Origin: Kutzneria sp. CA-103260 | GTDB lineage: Bacteria; Actinomycetota; Actinomycetes; Mycobacteriales; Pseudonocardiaceae | Direction: 5' to 3' | Assembly: GCF_018263855.1 (NCBI RefSeq) | Contig: NZ_CP073318.1 | Location: 7,254,001-7,318,000, forward strand | DNA length: 64,000 bases | Part shown: one piece after another, positions 8,703-16,650 of the stretch | How the letters are laid out: the number at the start of each line of letters is the position of its first letter | Numbering within the stretch: the stretch's first letter is position 1 | The notes under the pieces: model-generated | What the model was told of the DNA's origin: nothing | What the model saw: only the letters and a program-made list of their open reading frames with translations | Database searches by the model: none | Position numbers and translations under genes: made by a program

Positions 8703-10922
8703 CTAACGGTCACGCAGGCCGAGCTCGTCGAGGTGGCGGCGGGCGTGGTCGGCGTCCTCGGTGTGGCCGAGCTGCCGGCACAGCATGACGGTCTCCTCCC
8801 AGGCGGCGCGGGCGGCGTCGTGCTGGCCGAGGGCGACCTGGGCGTGGCCGAGGCGGTGCAGGGTCTTGGCGTACGCGTAGATGTGGCCGATGGGGCGCAC
8901 CAGGGCGAGGGCCCGGCGATAGTGCTGGACGGCGTGGCGGTTCTGGCCGTTGTGGTGGGCGATGTAGCCGAGGTCGAGTTCGATGTCCAAGGCGACAACG
9001 GGGTTGTCGTGGTAGTCGAGCAGCAGCGTCTCCTGGTAGTGCCGGTGGGCGGCGTCGAGCTCGCCGAGGCGGGCCAGGCAGTAGCCGACCTGCACGTGCC
9101 CGCTGGCTTCCCAGACGTCCAACCCGGTGCCGCGCACCAGGTCCAGGGCCAGGGTGGCGTGCTCCAGGGCCCGCCGGTAGTCGCCGTGACGGGCCCACGC
9201 GGCCGACAGCTCGTAGTGGGTAAAGCCGGCTTCACCCCCTTGCGCCAGAGCTTGGTCCAGCCGGGCGATGGCCTCGTCGTGCTGGCCCATGACGCTGTGC
9301 GCGACGCCGAGACGCCGCAGGGTGCGGAGCCGGATCTCGGGGTCGGGCAGCTGATCAACGGCGCGGTGCGCGGCCAGCCACAGCGCCAGTGATTCACGCT
9401 CGAACGGCCGCCGGGTGTGGAACGGGGCCAGGGTCCAGGCCACCTGCCACGTGGTTTCGGCCCAGCCGTGGGCGACCGCGGTTTCCTGCGCGGCCAGGAG
9501 GTTGGCGTGTTCGGCGTCGAACCAGGCCAGCGCGGCCGTGTAGTCGGCCAGCGCAATCGTGTGGGTGCCGGGTGACGGCGGGCCGGGCGGGACGACGGGT
9601 CGGTGCGGCGCAAGCAAACGGTCGGCGGCATGGGCGGTGTGAACGTAGAAGTCGAGGACACGGCGCAGCGAAGCTTCCCGATCGGCTTCGGCGATGTGGT
9701 TGTGCACGGTGTCGACCGCGTAGCGGCGGATGATGTCGTGCATCGCGTACCGGTCGCCGGGCTGGCGCCGGATGAGCGAGGCGTCTTCCATTTCCCGCAA
9801 CGCCTTTCGGGTCTGTGGCAGGGACATCGCGACCAGGCTGGCGGCGGCCGGCAGGCTGATGTCGCCGCCCGGCGCGACACCCAGACGCCCGAACACAACG
9901 CGCTGCTCGACGCTCAGCGCCCGTACCGACCAGGACACCACCGCCGGCAGGCTGGCGGCGTCGTCACCGTCGTCGAATGCGTCCAAACCGGACTCACGCA
10001 GCTCGGTGGCGAACTCCGCCAGCGGAATGTCGGGACGGGCGTGCGCGCGGCCGGCGACAATGGCCAGCGCCAACGGATACCGCCCACACAGCTCGACCAG
10101 CTCGGCCACGGCCTCGGGTTCGGCGGCCAGGCGTTTGTCCCCGAGACGTTCCGCCAGCGCCTCGTGGGTCTCGTCCTCGCCGAAGACGCTGAGCGACAGA
10201 TGGTTGACGGAATGCCGGTGCAGCAACGAAGTGAGGATCCGACGACTGGTCACCAGCACGGCGCAGGTGGCGGAGCCGGGCAGCAGCGGCACGACCTGTT
10301 CGGCGGTCGCGGCGTTGTCCAGCACGATCAGCATCCGCTTGTCGGCGAGCTGGCTGCGGTACAGGGCGGTGTAGTCGTCGAGGCTGCCGCCGACCCGGCC
10401 GGCGTAGACACCGAGCGCTTCCAGGAAACCCCGCACGACGGCCAGTGGTTCGGCCGGTTCGCTGTCGGGGCTGTAGCCGCGGAGGTCGACGAACAGCTGC
10501 CCGTCGGGGAACCGGTCCAGATTGCGGTGGGCCCAGCGCAGCGCCAGCCAGGTCTTGCCGATCCCGCCCGGACCGGCGATCGCCGTGATCACGGCGGTCG
10601 AGCCGTCGATGGCCGACAGTTCGAGATCACGCCCCGTGAACAGGCCCGGCGCGGCCGGCAGCTGGCGCGGCACAGCCGGCCCGGACGGTGTTGGCGAGAT
10701 GACGCCCAGCTCGGCCAGCAGCTCGTCGGACTCAGCCGGGTCCAGCGACATCGCCGCGGCCAGCTGCCGCAACGACGCGAGCTGAGGATTGCGCTGCTTC
10801 CCGCTCTCCAGTCCCCGGATCGTCCGCACCGACAGCCCGGACCGGTCGGCCACCTCTTCCTGGGTGAGCCCCGCTCGCAACCGGAACCGCCGAATGGGCG
10901 AATCCCGCCTGTCCTCCGACAC
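8703..10922 (-). CDS. HTH (XRE) / NB-ARC / TPR regulator
   Basis: A 739-residue STAND-type regulator. An XRE helix-turn-helix occupies residues about 10-65 (LTQEEVADRSGLSVRTIR). An NB-ARC ATPase follows, with Walker A GPGGIGKTWLA near residue 115 and Walker B MLIVLDNA. The last 300 residues or so form TPR repeats of about 40 residues (for example HYRRALALVRPIGHIYAYAKT). Proteins of this build couple ligand or partner sensing to promoter control, often of cryptic secondary-metabolite genes. The GTG at 10922 is preceded by a GGGGGA site; an in-frame ATG at 10952 is the alternative. It stands alone, 129 bp from the next gene on the same strand. Confidence 0.85.
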   Translation of the reverse strand: MSEDRRDSPIRRFRLRAGLTQEEVADRSGLSVRTIRGLESGKQRNPQLASLRQLAAAMSLDPAESDELLAELGVISPTPSGPAVPRQLPAAPGLFTGRDLELSAIDGSTAVITAIAGPGGIGKTWLALRWAHRNLDRFPDGQLFVDLRGYSPDSEPAEPLAVVRGFLEALGVYAGRVGGSLDDYTALYRSQLADKRMLIVLDNAATAEQVVPLLPGSATCAVLVTSRRILTSLLHRHSVNHLSLSVFGEDETHEALAERLGDKRLAAEPEAVAELVELCGRYPLALAIVAGRAHARPDIPLAEFATELRESGLDAFDDGDDAASLPAVVSWSVRALSVEQRVVFGRLGVAPGGDISLPAAASLVAMSLPQTRKALREMEDASLIRRQPGDRYAMHDIIRRYAVDTVHNHIAEADREASLRRVLDFYVHTAHAADRLLAPHRPVVPPGPPSPGTHTIALADYTAALAWFDAEHANLLAAQETAVAHGWAETTWQVAWTLAPFHTRRPFERESLALWLAAHRAVDQLPDPEIRLRTLRRLGVAHSVMGQHDEAIARLDQALAQGGEAGFTHYELSAAWARHGDYRRALEHATLALDLVRGTGLDVWEASGHVQVGYCLARLGELDAAHRHYQETLLLDYHDNPVVALDIELDLGYIAHHNGQNRHAVQHYRRALALVRPIGHIYAYAKTLHRLGHAQVALGQHDAARAAWEETVMLCRQLGHTEDADHARRHLDELGLRDR

Positions 10923-11076
10923 GGATCCCCCCTGCTCCGACCGGCAGCACATTGCCGGTCGCGTTGCCTGGCCCGGCCGCGGGCCTGCCTCCACGATAGG
11001 AGTCGAGCCGACCACGTCCGGCCCGTTCGGGCAAGCCTTGTGCCGGCGAGAACACTCTGGTCAAAGGAGCAGCGGC

Positions 11077-11118
11077 ATGGAGAAGAGGGCAGCCCTGTCG
11101 TTCGGCAGGGTCGCGTGA
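11077..11118 (+). CDS. Possible 13-residue peptide or leader
   Basis: The frame encodes MEKRAALSFGRVA and stops with TGA. AAAGGAG (11064-11070) sits six bases before the ATG, a better ribosome-binding site than many full genes here have. It lies 154 bp upstream of, and divergent from, the start of an HTH/NB-ARC/TPR regulator. It could be a leader peptide, a signal peptide for that regulator, or chance. Confidence 0.2.
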   Translation: MEKRAALSFGRVA

Positions 11119-11361
11119 CCACCACCGTCGGATCGGCGCCGGCCGCGGGTGAGCACCACCCCCGGCCGCTTTCGGCAAGTTGGGGTGCGGATGCGGGTGT
11201 GAGCGTGGAGAGGTGAGGGGTGGCGGGCCGCGGTTGCGCGGTTCAGGTGGGTGGTTGGGGTGGGTGGCGCGGCGTCGGTTGAGTGGGTGGGCGCGTTTAC
11301 AGAGGGCTTTGGACAGGAAGGGGGATGGGGCTTGGTTTGACTTGGCGGGTAACGGGTTGCT

Positions 11362-11375
11362 GGAAAGCGCTTTCC
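11362..11375. promoter_or_regulatory. LacI/GalR-type operator-like palindrome
   Basis: GGAAAGCGCTTTCC is a perfect 14-bp palindrome centred on CG, the form bound by LacI/GalR-family repressors such as CcpA or CebR. It lies 84 bp upstream of the DUF222-HNH start. No LacI-family gene is in the window. Confidence 0.35.
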
Positions 11376-11459
11376 TAAAGGGAGGCTGAAGCGTCACGCT
11401 TTTGGGTATTCGTTGGAGGGTAAGGGAAATCGATCTTCTGTGGGCGGTAGAATGGGGGT

Positions 11460-12617
11460 ATGACAGCGATCCTCGATGTGCCGGCCGACGCCGAGTGGTG
11501 GCGGCTGGATGAGGGGGCGCTGTGGGAGGCCGGGGAGCAGATCGAGGCTCGTCGTCGAGCGGATTACGTGCGACTGGTCGATGTGGTAGCCGAGTTGTGG
11601 GGTCGTAGTGCCCGGTCGAAGGATGACCTGTCGGCGATCGTTGCTGGTCTGATGGCGAAGTGGCGGGTGACCCGGAGCGAGGCGAAGGATCTGGTCCGGC
11701 ACGCGGAGTTGTTCCAGCGTGCGGGGATTCGCCGGGCGGCGCACGAGGGGGTGCTGAGCAAACAGCACCTGACCGTGATCGACAAGACGCTGGCGGAAGC
11801 GCCCGAGGGTGATCGGGACCGGGTCGAGGCCGAGTTGGTGGAGAAGGCCGCCGGGTTTGACGGGGCGACGCTGCGGACGATGGGGCAACGGATCCTGCAA
11901 CTGCTTGACCAGGACGGGAAAGCGCCTGATGACCGGGAGCTGGCGGAGCCGAAACGGGAATTGCACCTGGCCAGCCGGAAGGACGGGTCGGTGGTGTTTC
12001 GCGGCAAGGTCGACCCGGAGACGGGGGCCACGTGGGCGGCGTTGATCGACCCGTTGGCCAAGCCGACCTCGGCCGGCGACACCCGGACCACGGCGGAGCG
12101 GCAGGGTGACGCGTTGGCGGAGATCATCGAGATGGCCTCAGCGAGCGAGGACCTGCCGGCGGCGGGTGGGGAACGGCCGCATCTGGCGCTGACCATGTCC
12201 CTCAAGGACTTTCAGGAGCAGCGCGGCACCGGCGACGTCGAGGGCATGGGGCCGATGGACGCGGCCTCGGTACGGAGGATCGGCTGTGACAGCAAGGTGA
12301 TGCGGGTGGTGCTGGGGGCGAAGTCGGAGCCGCTGGACATCGGCCGGGCGAGCCGGACGATACCGAACCAGATACGGCGGGCGCTGATCATCCGGGACAA
12401 AGGGTGCGCGTTTCCGGGGTGTCTGAGGAGACCCCGGCAATGTCACGCGCATCATGCGGTGCACTGGGCCCAGGGTGGGCCGACGAGTCTGGACAATCTG
12501 GTTCTGGTGTGCGGAATGCATCACAGGCTGATGCACCACAGCAGATGGACCGTGCAGGTGGTTGAGGGGCGGCCGCAGTTCACCGCCCCAGGCCAAGCAA
12601 ACCCGGCAACTGAATAG
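11460..12617 (+). CDS. DUF222-HNH nuclease (13E12-repeat family)
   Basis: A 385-residue protein. The helical DUF222 domain spans residues about 20-250. A C-terminal HNH nuclease domain lies at about 310-365, with CAFPGC, CHAHHAVHW, N and the terminal CGMHHRLMHH, which supplies the zinc cysteines and the catalytic and metal-binding histidines. This is the actinobacterial 13E12-repeat family, dispersed as multiple copies in genomes. Its role is unsettled; many copies look mobile or selfish. The gene is preceded by a long gene-poor stretch and is convergent with the PaiB-like gene 6 bp away. The domain is complete and looks active. Confidence 0.88.
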   Translation: MTAILDVPADAEWWRLDEGALWEAGEQIEARRRADYVRLVDVVAELWGRSARSKDDLSAIVAGLMAKWRVTRSEAKDLVRHAELFQRAGIRRAAHEGVLSKQHLTVIDKTLAEAPEGDRDRVEAELVEKAAGFDGATLRTMGQRILQLLDQDGKAPDDRELAEPKRELHLASRKDGSVVFRGKVDPETGATWAALIDPLAKPTSAGDTRTTAERQGDALAEIIEMASASEDLPAAGGERPHLALTMSLKDFQEQRGTGDVEGMGPMDAASVRRIGCDSKVMRVVLGAKSEPLDIGRASRTIPNQIRRALIIRDKGCAFPGCLRRPRQCHAHHAVHWAQGGPTSLDNLVLVCGMHHRLMHHSRWTVQVVEGRPQFTAPGQANPATE

Positions 12618-12623
12618 CCGTGC

Positions 12624-13235
12624 TCACGGGCGATGCTGCGCCACGGCGTCCGCCGCCGCCTGGTCGCCCTGGTCGCGGAGGCCGGTGATCACGCCGTCGA
12701 TGTCGGCGGGCGGGCGGTTCTGGCTGAGCTTGAACTTGGCCTCGATGCGCTTGATGGAGAGCTCGACGCCGACGATGGCGCGGAGCTGGCCGGCGACGAA
12801 CGTCGGAGGGGCGTCGTCGACCGACCAGGGGTGGGGGCGGGTGCGCTCGTGATGGTCGGTGAGGTCGCGGACGACGGTGGCGACCCAGGACGGGTCGTCG
12901 TGCACGGTGAGGGTGGCGTGGACATGGGCAGTGACGTAGTTCCAGGTGGGAACGACGCGGCCATGCTCGGACTTGGAGGCGTACCAGGAAGGCGTGATGT
13001 ACGAGTCGGGGCCACGGGCGATCACCAGGGCGTCGCCGAGGACCTCCTGGCGCCAATGGTCGTTGTTGCGGGCCAGATGCCCACGCAGGGTGCCGCGCTC
13101 ACGGTCGTAGACGAACGGCAGCACGGTGGCGACGAGGCCGTCGGGGGTGGCGGTGACCAGGTCGGCGGCACCGTGATTGGTCAGCAGCTCATGGACCGCG
13201 TCGTCGTCGGGGGCGAAGTGGGCGGGCACGTACAT
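12624..13235 (-). CDS. FMN-binding PaiB-family protein
   Basis: A 203-residue protein with the PaiB hallmarks: N-terminal MYVPAHF, the core SKSEHGRVVPTWNY near residues 87-100, and a C-terminal KFKLSQNR motif. The fold is a split-barrel flavin-binding domain. Bacillus PaiB is described as a negative regulator of sporulation and protease genes, but most homologues are of unknown role. The ATG at 13235 gives the conserved N-terminus. It is a single gene with a short gap to the downstream end of a TetR gene. Confidence 0.85.
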   Translation of the reverse strand: MYVPAHFAPDDDAVHELLTNHGAADLVTATPDGLVATVLPFVYDRERGTLRGHLARNNDHWRQEVLGDALVIARGPDSYITPSWYASKSEHGRVVPTWNYVTAHVHATLTVHDDPSWVATVVRDLTDHHERTRPHPWSVDDAPPTFVAGQLRAIVGVELSIKRIEAKFKLSQNRPPADIDGVITGLRDQGDQAAADAVAQHRP

Positions 13236-13292
13236 CGGTCAATCCTCACACGAGAGGTGGGCCAAATTGTCTGGCCCGGGCGCTGCACAGAA

Positions 13293-13865
13293 TCAGGGCA
13301 GCACGATGTCGATGATCCGAGTGATGTCCGCCTCGCTCGGGGCCGCGCCGGTCAGCAGGAACGAGTGCATGATCATCGCCGGGCCGATGTGCGGGGCCAG
13401 CGGCGACAGCGCCCCGGGCGCGACATCGCCGGTCTGCTCGGCGTGGGCCAGGATGGACTCGATCACCTGGAGCCGGGGGCGGACGATCGCCTCCACGAAG
13501 GTGTCCCGCAGCGCCGAGTCGCCGAGCAGCCCGGTGATCACAGCCAGGCCGGGGAACGACGTCTCGCCGGCGAAGACGCCGCACAGCTTCCCGAAGACCA
13601 CCCGCAGGTTGTCGCGAGGCGGCATCGCCGGGTCGAAGCCCGGCAGCGGCGGCATCGAGTGCCGCACGGCGTCGAGCACCAAGGCTTGCCGGCTCGACCA
13701 CCGTCGGTACACGGCGGCCTTGCCGGTGCGGGCCCGGGCGGCGACGCCCTCCATGGTCAGCCGGCCGTAGCCGACCTCGACCAGTTCCGCCAGGGCCGCC
13801 TCGTAGAGGGCGTGTTCCAGTTCCGGGCCGCGACGGCGGGAGCGGACGTGACCAGGGCTCACCAC
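13293..13865 (-). CDS. TetR-family repressor of the adjacent methyltransferase
   Basis: About 190 residues. A TetR HTH occupies the N-terminal 60 residues (TMEGVAARARTGKAAVYRRW) and a helical ligand domain follows. The start is uncertain: GTG codons at 13865 and 13862 are both plausible. An upstream GTG at 13889 falls inside a 22-bp operator-like palindrome, so I reject it. Two near-identical palindromes lie between this gene and the divergent methyltransferase, suggesting that the protein represses both genes. The TetR family call is firm; the ligand is unknown. Confidence 0.83.
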   Translation of the reverse strand: MVSPGHVRSRRRGPELEHALYEAALAELVEVGYGRLTMEGVAARARTGKAAVYRRWSSRQALVLDAVRHSMPPLPGFDPAMPPRDNLRVVFGKLCGVFAGETSFPGLAVITGLLGDSALRDTFVEAIVRPRLQVIESILAHAEQTGDVAPGALSPLAPHIGPAMIMHSFLLTGAAPSEADITRIIDIVLP

Positions 13866-13869
13866 CCGA

Positions 13870-13891
13870 TAGTAGACGTTGACGTCCACTA
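13870..13891. promoter_or_regulatory. TetR-type operator, copy 1
   Basis: A 22-bp dyad of the form TAGT-n-GACGT-nn-ACGTC-n-ACTA. Its reverse complement matches copy 2 (13914-13935) at 21 of 22 positions. It overlaps the probable 5' end of the TetR gene, so binding would block its transcription. Confidence 0.65.
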
Positions 13892-13913
13892 ACCACAGGA
13901 CTACTCTCCGTCA

Positions 13914-13935
13914 TAGTGAACGTCAACGTCTACTA
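13914..13935. promoter_or_regulatory. TetR-type operator, copy 2
   Basis: A 22-bp dyad of the form TAGT-nn-ACGT-nn-ACGT-nn-ACTA, ending 16 bp before the methyltransferase GTG. It is inverted relative to copy 1, with one mismatch. Centre-to-centre spacing is 44 bp, about four helical turns, which would place two dimers on the same DNA face. Confidence 0.65.
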
Positions 13936-13951
13936 ACTGGGGTGAGTCTCG

Positions 13952-14644
13952 GTGACCGAGCAGGAGCTGTTGGACTTCGACGCGCTCTACCAGGGCAAGT
14001 CCGTGCGTATGGGCGAGGACGGCCCGACGCTGGAGGGCGTTCCGTGGCAGCTGGACGGCCCGCAGCCGCTGGTCATCGAGCTGGCCAAGGCCGGTGAGTT
14101 CACCGGCCCGGTGCTGGAGATCGGTTGCGGCCTCGGCGACAACGCCCTGTTCCTGGCCGAGCAGGGCCTCAAGGTCACCGCGGTCGACGCGTCGCCGACG
14201 GCCATCGAGCGGAACCAGGCCAAGGCCGCGGCGCGCGGGGCGGACGTCACCTTCGCCGTGGCCGACGCGACCGTGCTGGACGGCGTGGGCGACGGCTTCG
14301 CCAGCGCGCTGGACTCCGCGCTGATGCACTGCCTGAGCGGCGACCAGCGGCGGGCTTACCTGGCCGCGCTGCACGACCGCTGCCGGCCCGGCGCCCGCCT
14401 GCACATCCTGTGCTTCCCGGAGACCGTCGGCGCCTTCTTCCCGCTGGCCGCCGACACCGACGAGGCCAGCCTGCGCCGCGACCTCGGCGAGCACTGGCGG
14501 GTCGAGCGCATGGAGATTCGCCGCTACACCACGAACTTCACCCGCGACCGGTGGCTGGCCCTGGTTCCGGACGCGGCCGTCGAGTTCGACGACAACGGCC
14601 ACGTGCTGCTGCCGATCTGGCAGATCACCGCGGTCAACGCCTGA
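13952..14644 (+). CDS. Class I SAM methyltransferase, TPMT/tellurite-resistance-like
   Basis: A 230-residue Rossmann-fold methyltransferase. SAM motif I is VLEIGCGLGDNALFLA near residues 54-69, the acidic loop is VTAVDASPTAIE, and motif II is the DSALMHCL region. The LDGPQPLVIEL entry and overall size fit thiopurine/tellurite-type or small-molecule methyltransferases. The GTG at 13952 is preceded by TGGGGTGAG. It is controlled by a divergent TetR with two clear operators, which suggests induction by, and modification of, a toxic small molecule. The substrate cannot be read from the sequence. Confidence 0.83.
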   Translation: MTEQELLDFDALYQGKSVRMGEDGPTLEGVPWQLDGPQPLVIELAKAGEFTGPVLEIGCGLGDNALFLAEQGLKVTAVDASPTAIERNQAKAAARGADVTFAVADATVLDGVGDGFASALDSALMHCLSGDQRRAYLAALHDRCRPGARLHILCFPETVGAFFPLAADTDEASLRRDLGEHWRVERMEIRRYTTNFTRDRWLALVPDAAVEFDDNGHVLLPIWQITAVNA

Positions 14645-14674
14645 GGTCCGCGGACCGCCGTCGCCCGCTCAGGC
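14639..14674. terminator. Candidate terminator between convergent methyltransferase and TetR genes
   Basis: Arms GCCTGAG (14639-14645) and CTCAGGC (14668-14674) enclose a second palindrome, GGTCCGCGGACC. Both stop codons lie in or next to the arms. There is no T-tract, as is common in actinomycetes. Confidence 0.4.
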
Positions 14675-15259
14675 CGTGGGGCCGAGCAGGGCGATGGCGG
14701 CCCGGACGGCCGGCTCGGTGATGTCGGTGACCTGGCGGCCGTCCTCGACCGTGCTGGCGATCAGCTCCCGCAGGCCGCCGAGCAGCACGATCGTCAGCTC
14801 GCGGTCGGCCGGATCGATGCCGACGGCGCGTTCGGTGAGGACCCGCACCATCCGCACGAACCGCTCCATCAGATCCCGCTGGAGGTCCCAGCCGACCAGG
14901 CCGAGGGACGGGATGTCACGAATCCAGCTGCGGGTGACCGCCCGCTGGGCGTCGGCGCAGGCCAGCCAGGTCTCGACGGCCTGCCGGACCTGGGTCGGCC
15001 AGGGCGCGGTCGAGTCCACCGCGGCCGAGATGGTCCGGATCATCTCGTCGTTGGCCTCGGTGATCAGGGCCACGAAGCAGGTTTCCTTGCTGGCGAAGTG
15101 CTCGTAGAAGGTGCGGCGGGAGGTCTTGGCCCCACGCACGATGTCGGCGACCGTGGTGTCCTGGTAGCCGCGCGCCCCGATCGACACCGCGAGCCCGTCC
15201 AGCAGGCGCTGCCGGAAGTCCGCCGGGGCCTCCGCCTGGGTGGTCGTCACCGTCGCCAC
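14669..15259 (-). CDS. TetR-family regulator of the P450-SDR-BVMO operon
   Basis: A 196-residue TetR-type protein. Its HTH is TTVADIVRGAKTSRRTFYEHF near residues 30-55, and an all-helical effector domain follows. The GTG at 15259 follows GGGAGG by seven bases; upstream in-frame starts would cross the divergent promoter. It faces the P450 gene, and a 44-bp dyad lies between them. The layout recalls EthR-EthA of Mycobacterium because the third gene of the operon is EthA-like, but the residues I compared are not obviously EthR-like, so no symbol is given. The likely ligand is the operon's substrate. Confidence 0.83.
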   Translation of the reverse strand: MATVTTTQAEAPADFRQRLLDGLAVSIGARGYQDTTVADIVRGAKTSRRTFYEHFASKETCFVALITEANDEMIRTISAAVDSTAPWPTQVRQAVETWLACADAQRAVTRSWIRDIPSLGLVGWDLQRDLMERFVRMVRVLTERAVGIDPADRELTIVLLGGLRELIASTVEDGRQVTDITEPAVRAAIALLGPTA

Positions 15260-15283
15260 GCTATACGCCTCCCTTGAACTCCG

Positions 15284-15327
15284 GTGGTACACCAGCGTAC
15301 CGTGAGCGCGGTACGCAGGCGTACCAC
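15284..15327. promoter_or_regulatory. TetR operator dyad between TetR and P450 genes
   Basis: Two 18-bp arms (15284-15301 and 15310-15327), each starting or ending with GTGGTAC/GTACCAC, are inverted repeats matching at 16 of 18 positions around an 8-bp spacer. The dyad lies just upstream of the P450 ribosome-binding site (GGAGG at 15331) and 25 bp from the TetR start. Confidence 0.6.
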
Positions 15328-15344
15328 TTTGGAGGCCCGGTCCC

Positions 15345-16640
15345 GTGACGACTCTGCTCCCGCCCGGCCCGTCCACTCCCCGTCTGGTGCAGGCGGTCTC
15401 CGCGCTGACCCGGCCGCAGCGCGGCATGCGCCAGGCCCGCGACCGCTACGGCGACGCGTTCACCATCAACTCCCCGGTCTTCGGCCGGGCGCTGGTGATC
15501 AGCGACGCCGCCGAGATCAAGCAGCTGTTCCAGGCGGGCGCCGAGGTCGCCGACAACCTGGAGCCCAACCTGGGCCGGGTGCTCGGGCCGGGATCGCTGT
15601 TCGCGCTGTCCGGCGACGAGCACCGCAAGCAGCGCAAGCTGCTGGTGCCGCCGTTCCACGGCCGTCGCCTCGCGGCGTACGAGCGGATCATGACGGACGA
15701 GACCGTCCGCGAGTTCGCCTCGTGGCCGGACGGTCAGGAGTTCGCCACCATGCCGGCGATGATGCGGATCACCATCAACATCATCCTGCGGGCGGTGTTC
15801 GGGGCCGACGGCGAGGAGTTCGACCACCTGCGGGATCTGTTGCCGCGCTGGGTGAAGCTCGGCTCGCTGCTGGCGGTGCTGCCGGTGCCCACGGCCGACT
15901 GGGGCCGCTGGAGCCCGTGGGGCCGGTTCAACCTGATGCGCCGCGAGTACAACGAGATCGTGGCGCGCCTGATCACCAAGGCGGAGCGGGCCGGCGACCT
16001 CGACGAGCGGGAGGACATCCTGGCGCTGATGCTCCAGGCCCGCTACGACGACGGCACGCGGATGAGCCACAGCGACATCGCCGACCAGCTGCTCACCCTG
16101 CTCACCGCCGGCCACGAGACCACGGCGACCACGCTGGCCTGGGCGGTCGAACGCCTGCGCCGCCACCCGGACGTGTTGCGGGCCTTGACCGAGGAGGCCC
16201 GTGACGGCGGAAAGACGTTGCGGGAGGCCACGATCCTGGAGGTCCAGCGGGTCCGGCCGGTGATCGACATGGTCGGCCGGAAGATCCGGGCCGACGGCTA
16301 CCGCCTCGGCCGGTGGACGCTGCCCCGGGGCATCGTGGTGCTGGTCAGCATCGCCCTCATCCACGACGACGGCAAACTGTTCCCGAATCCGCGGCGGTTC
16401 GACCCGCAGCGGTTCGTGACCGCCAAACCCGATCTCTACCAGTGGATCCCGTTCGGCGGCGGGACCAGGCGCTGTGTGGGCGCGGCGTTCGCGACCATGG
16501 AGCTGAACGTGGTGCTGCGGACCCTGCTGCGCGATTTCGACCTGGCCCCCACGGCCGAGCCGGACGAGGCCTGGCACAACCGGGGCATCGCCAACGCGCC
16601 GGCCAAGGGCGGCCTCGCCGTCGTCCACCGACGCGCCTGA
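15345..16640 (+). CDS. Cytochrome P450
   Basis: A 431-residue P450 with all core signatures: I-helix AGHETTATTLAW, K-helix ExxR in EVQRVRP, and the haem loop FGGGTRRCVGA with ligand C377. The arginine-rich haem loop and proline-rich start (LLPPGP) resemble mycobacterial lipid- or terpene-type families such as CYP135/CYP138 rather than macrolide-type CYP107; this is a judgement from memory. It is the first gene of an operon with an SDR (10 bp gap) and an EthA-like monooxygenase, suggesting sequential hydroxylation, oxidation to ketone and Baeyer-Villiger insertion. The GTG at 15345 follows GGAGG. No ferredoxin gene is adjacent. Confidence 0.93.
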   Translation: MTTLLPPGPSTPRLVQAVSALTRPQRGMRQARDRYGDAFTINSPVFGRALVISDAAEIKQLFQAGAEVADNLEPNLGRVLGPGSLFALSGDEHRKQRKLLVPPFHGRRLAAYERIMTDETVREFASWPDGQEFATMPAMMRITINIILRAVFGADGEEFDHLRDLLPRWVKLGSLLAVLPVPTADWGRWSPWGRFNLMRREYNEIVARLITKAERAGDLDEREDILALMLQARYDDGTRMSHSDIADQLLTLLTAGHETTATTLAWAVERLRRHPDVLRALTEEARDGGKTLREATILEVQRVRPVIDMVGRKIRADGYRLGRWTLPRGIVVLVSIALIHDDGKLFPNPRRFDPQRFVTAKPDLYQWIPFGGGTRRCVGAAFATMELNVVLRTLLRDFDLAPTAEPDEAWHNRGIANAPAKGGLAVVHRRA

Positions 16641-16650
16641 AAGGACAGCC

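Larger units (their letters stand above)
10923..11459. other. 537-bp gene-poor intergenic region
   Basis: No long gene is supported here. It holds the divergent control regions of the NB-ARC regulator and the DUF222-HNH gene, a 13-codon reading frame with a strong ribosome-binding site (11077-11118), a G/T-biased stretch (about 11190-11360), and a perfect 14-bp palindrome (11362-11375). Confidence 0.6.

Noticed and set aside
11246..11267. G-rich run that might form a G-quadruplex
   Set aside because: It has only partial three-G tracts with one two-G tract, and such runs are common in GC-rich DNA.
13866..13889. GTG at 13889 as start of the TetR gene
   Set aside because: It lies within a 22-bp operator palindrome, which would make the operator part of the coding sequence; downstream GTGs fit better.
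14669..15259. Calling the TetR gene ethR because an EthA-like gene follows
   Set aside because: The HTH and effector sequences do not recall EthR closely, and the first target is a P450.
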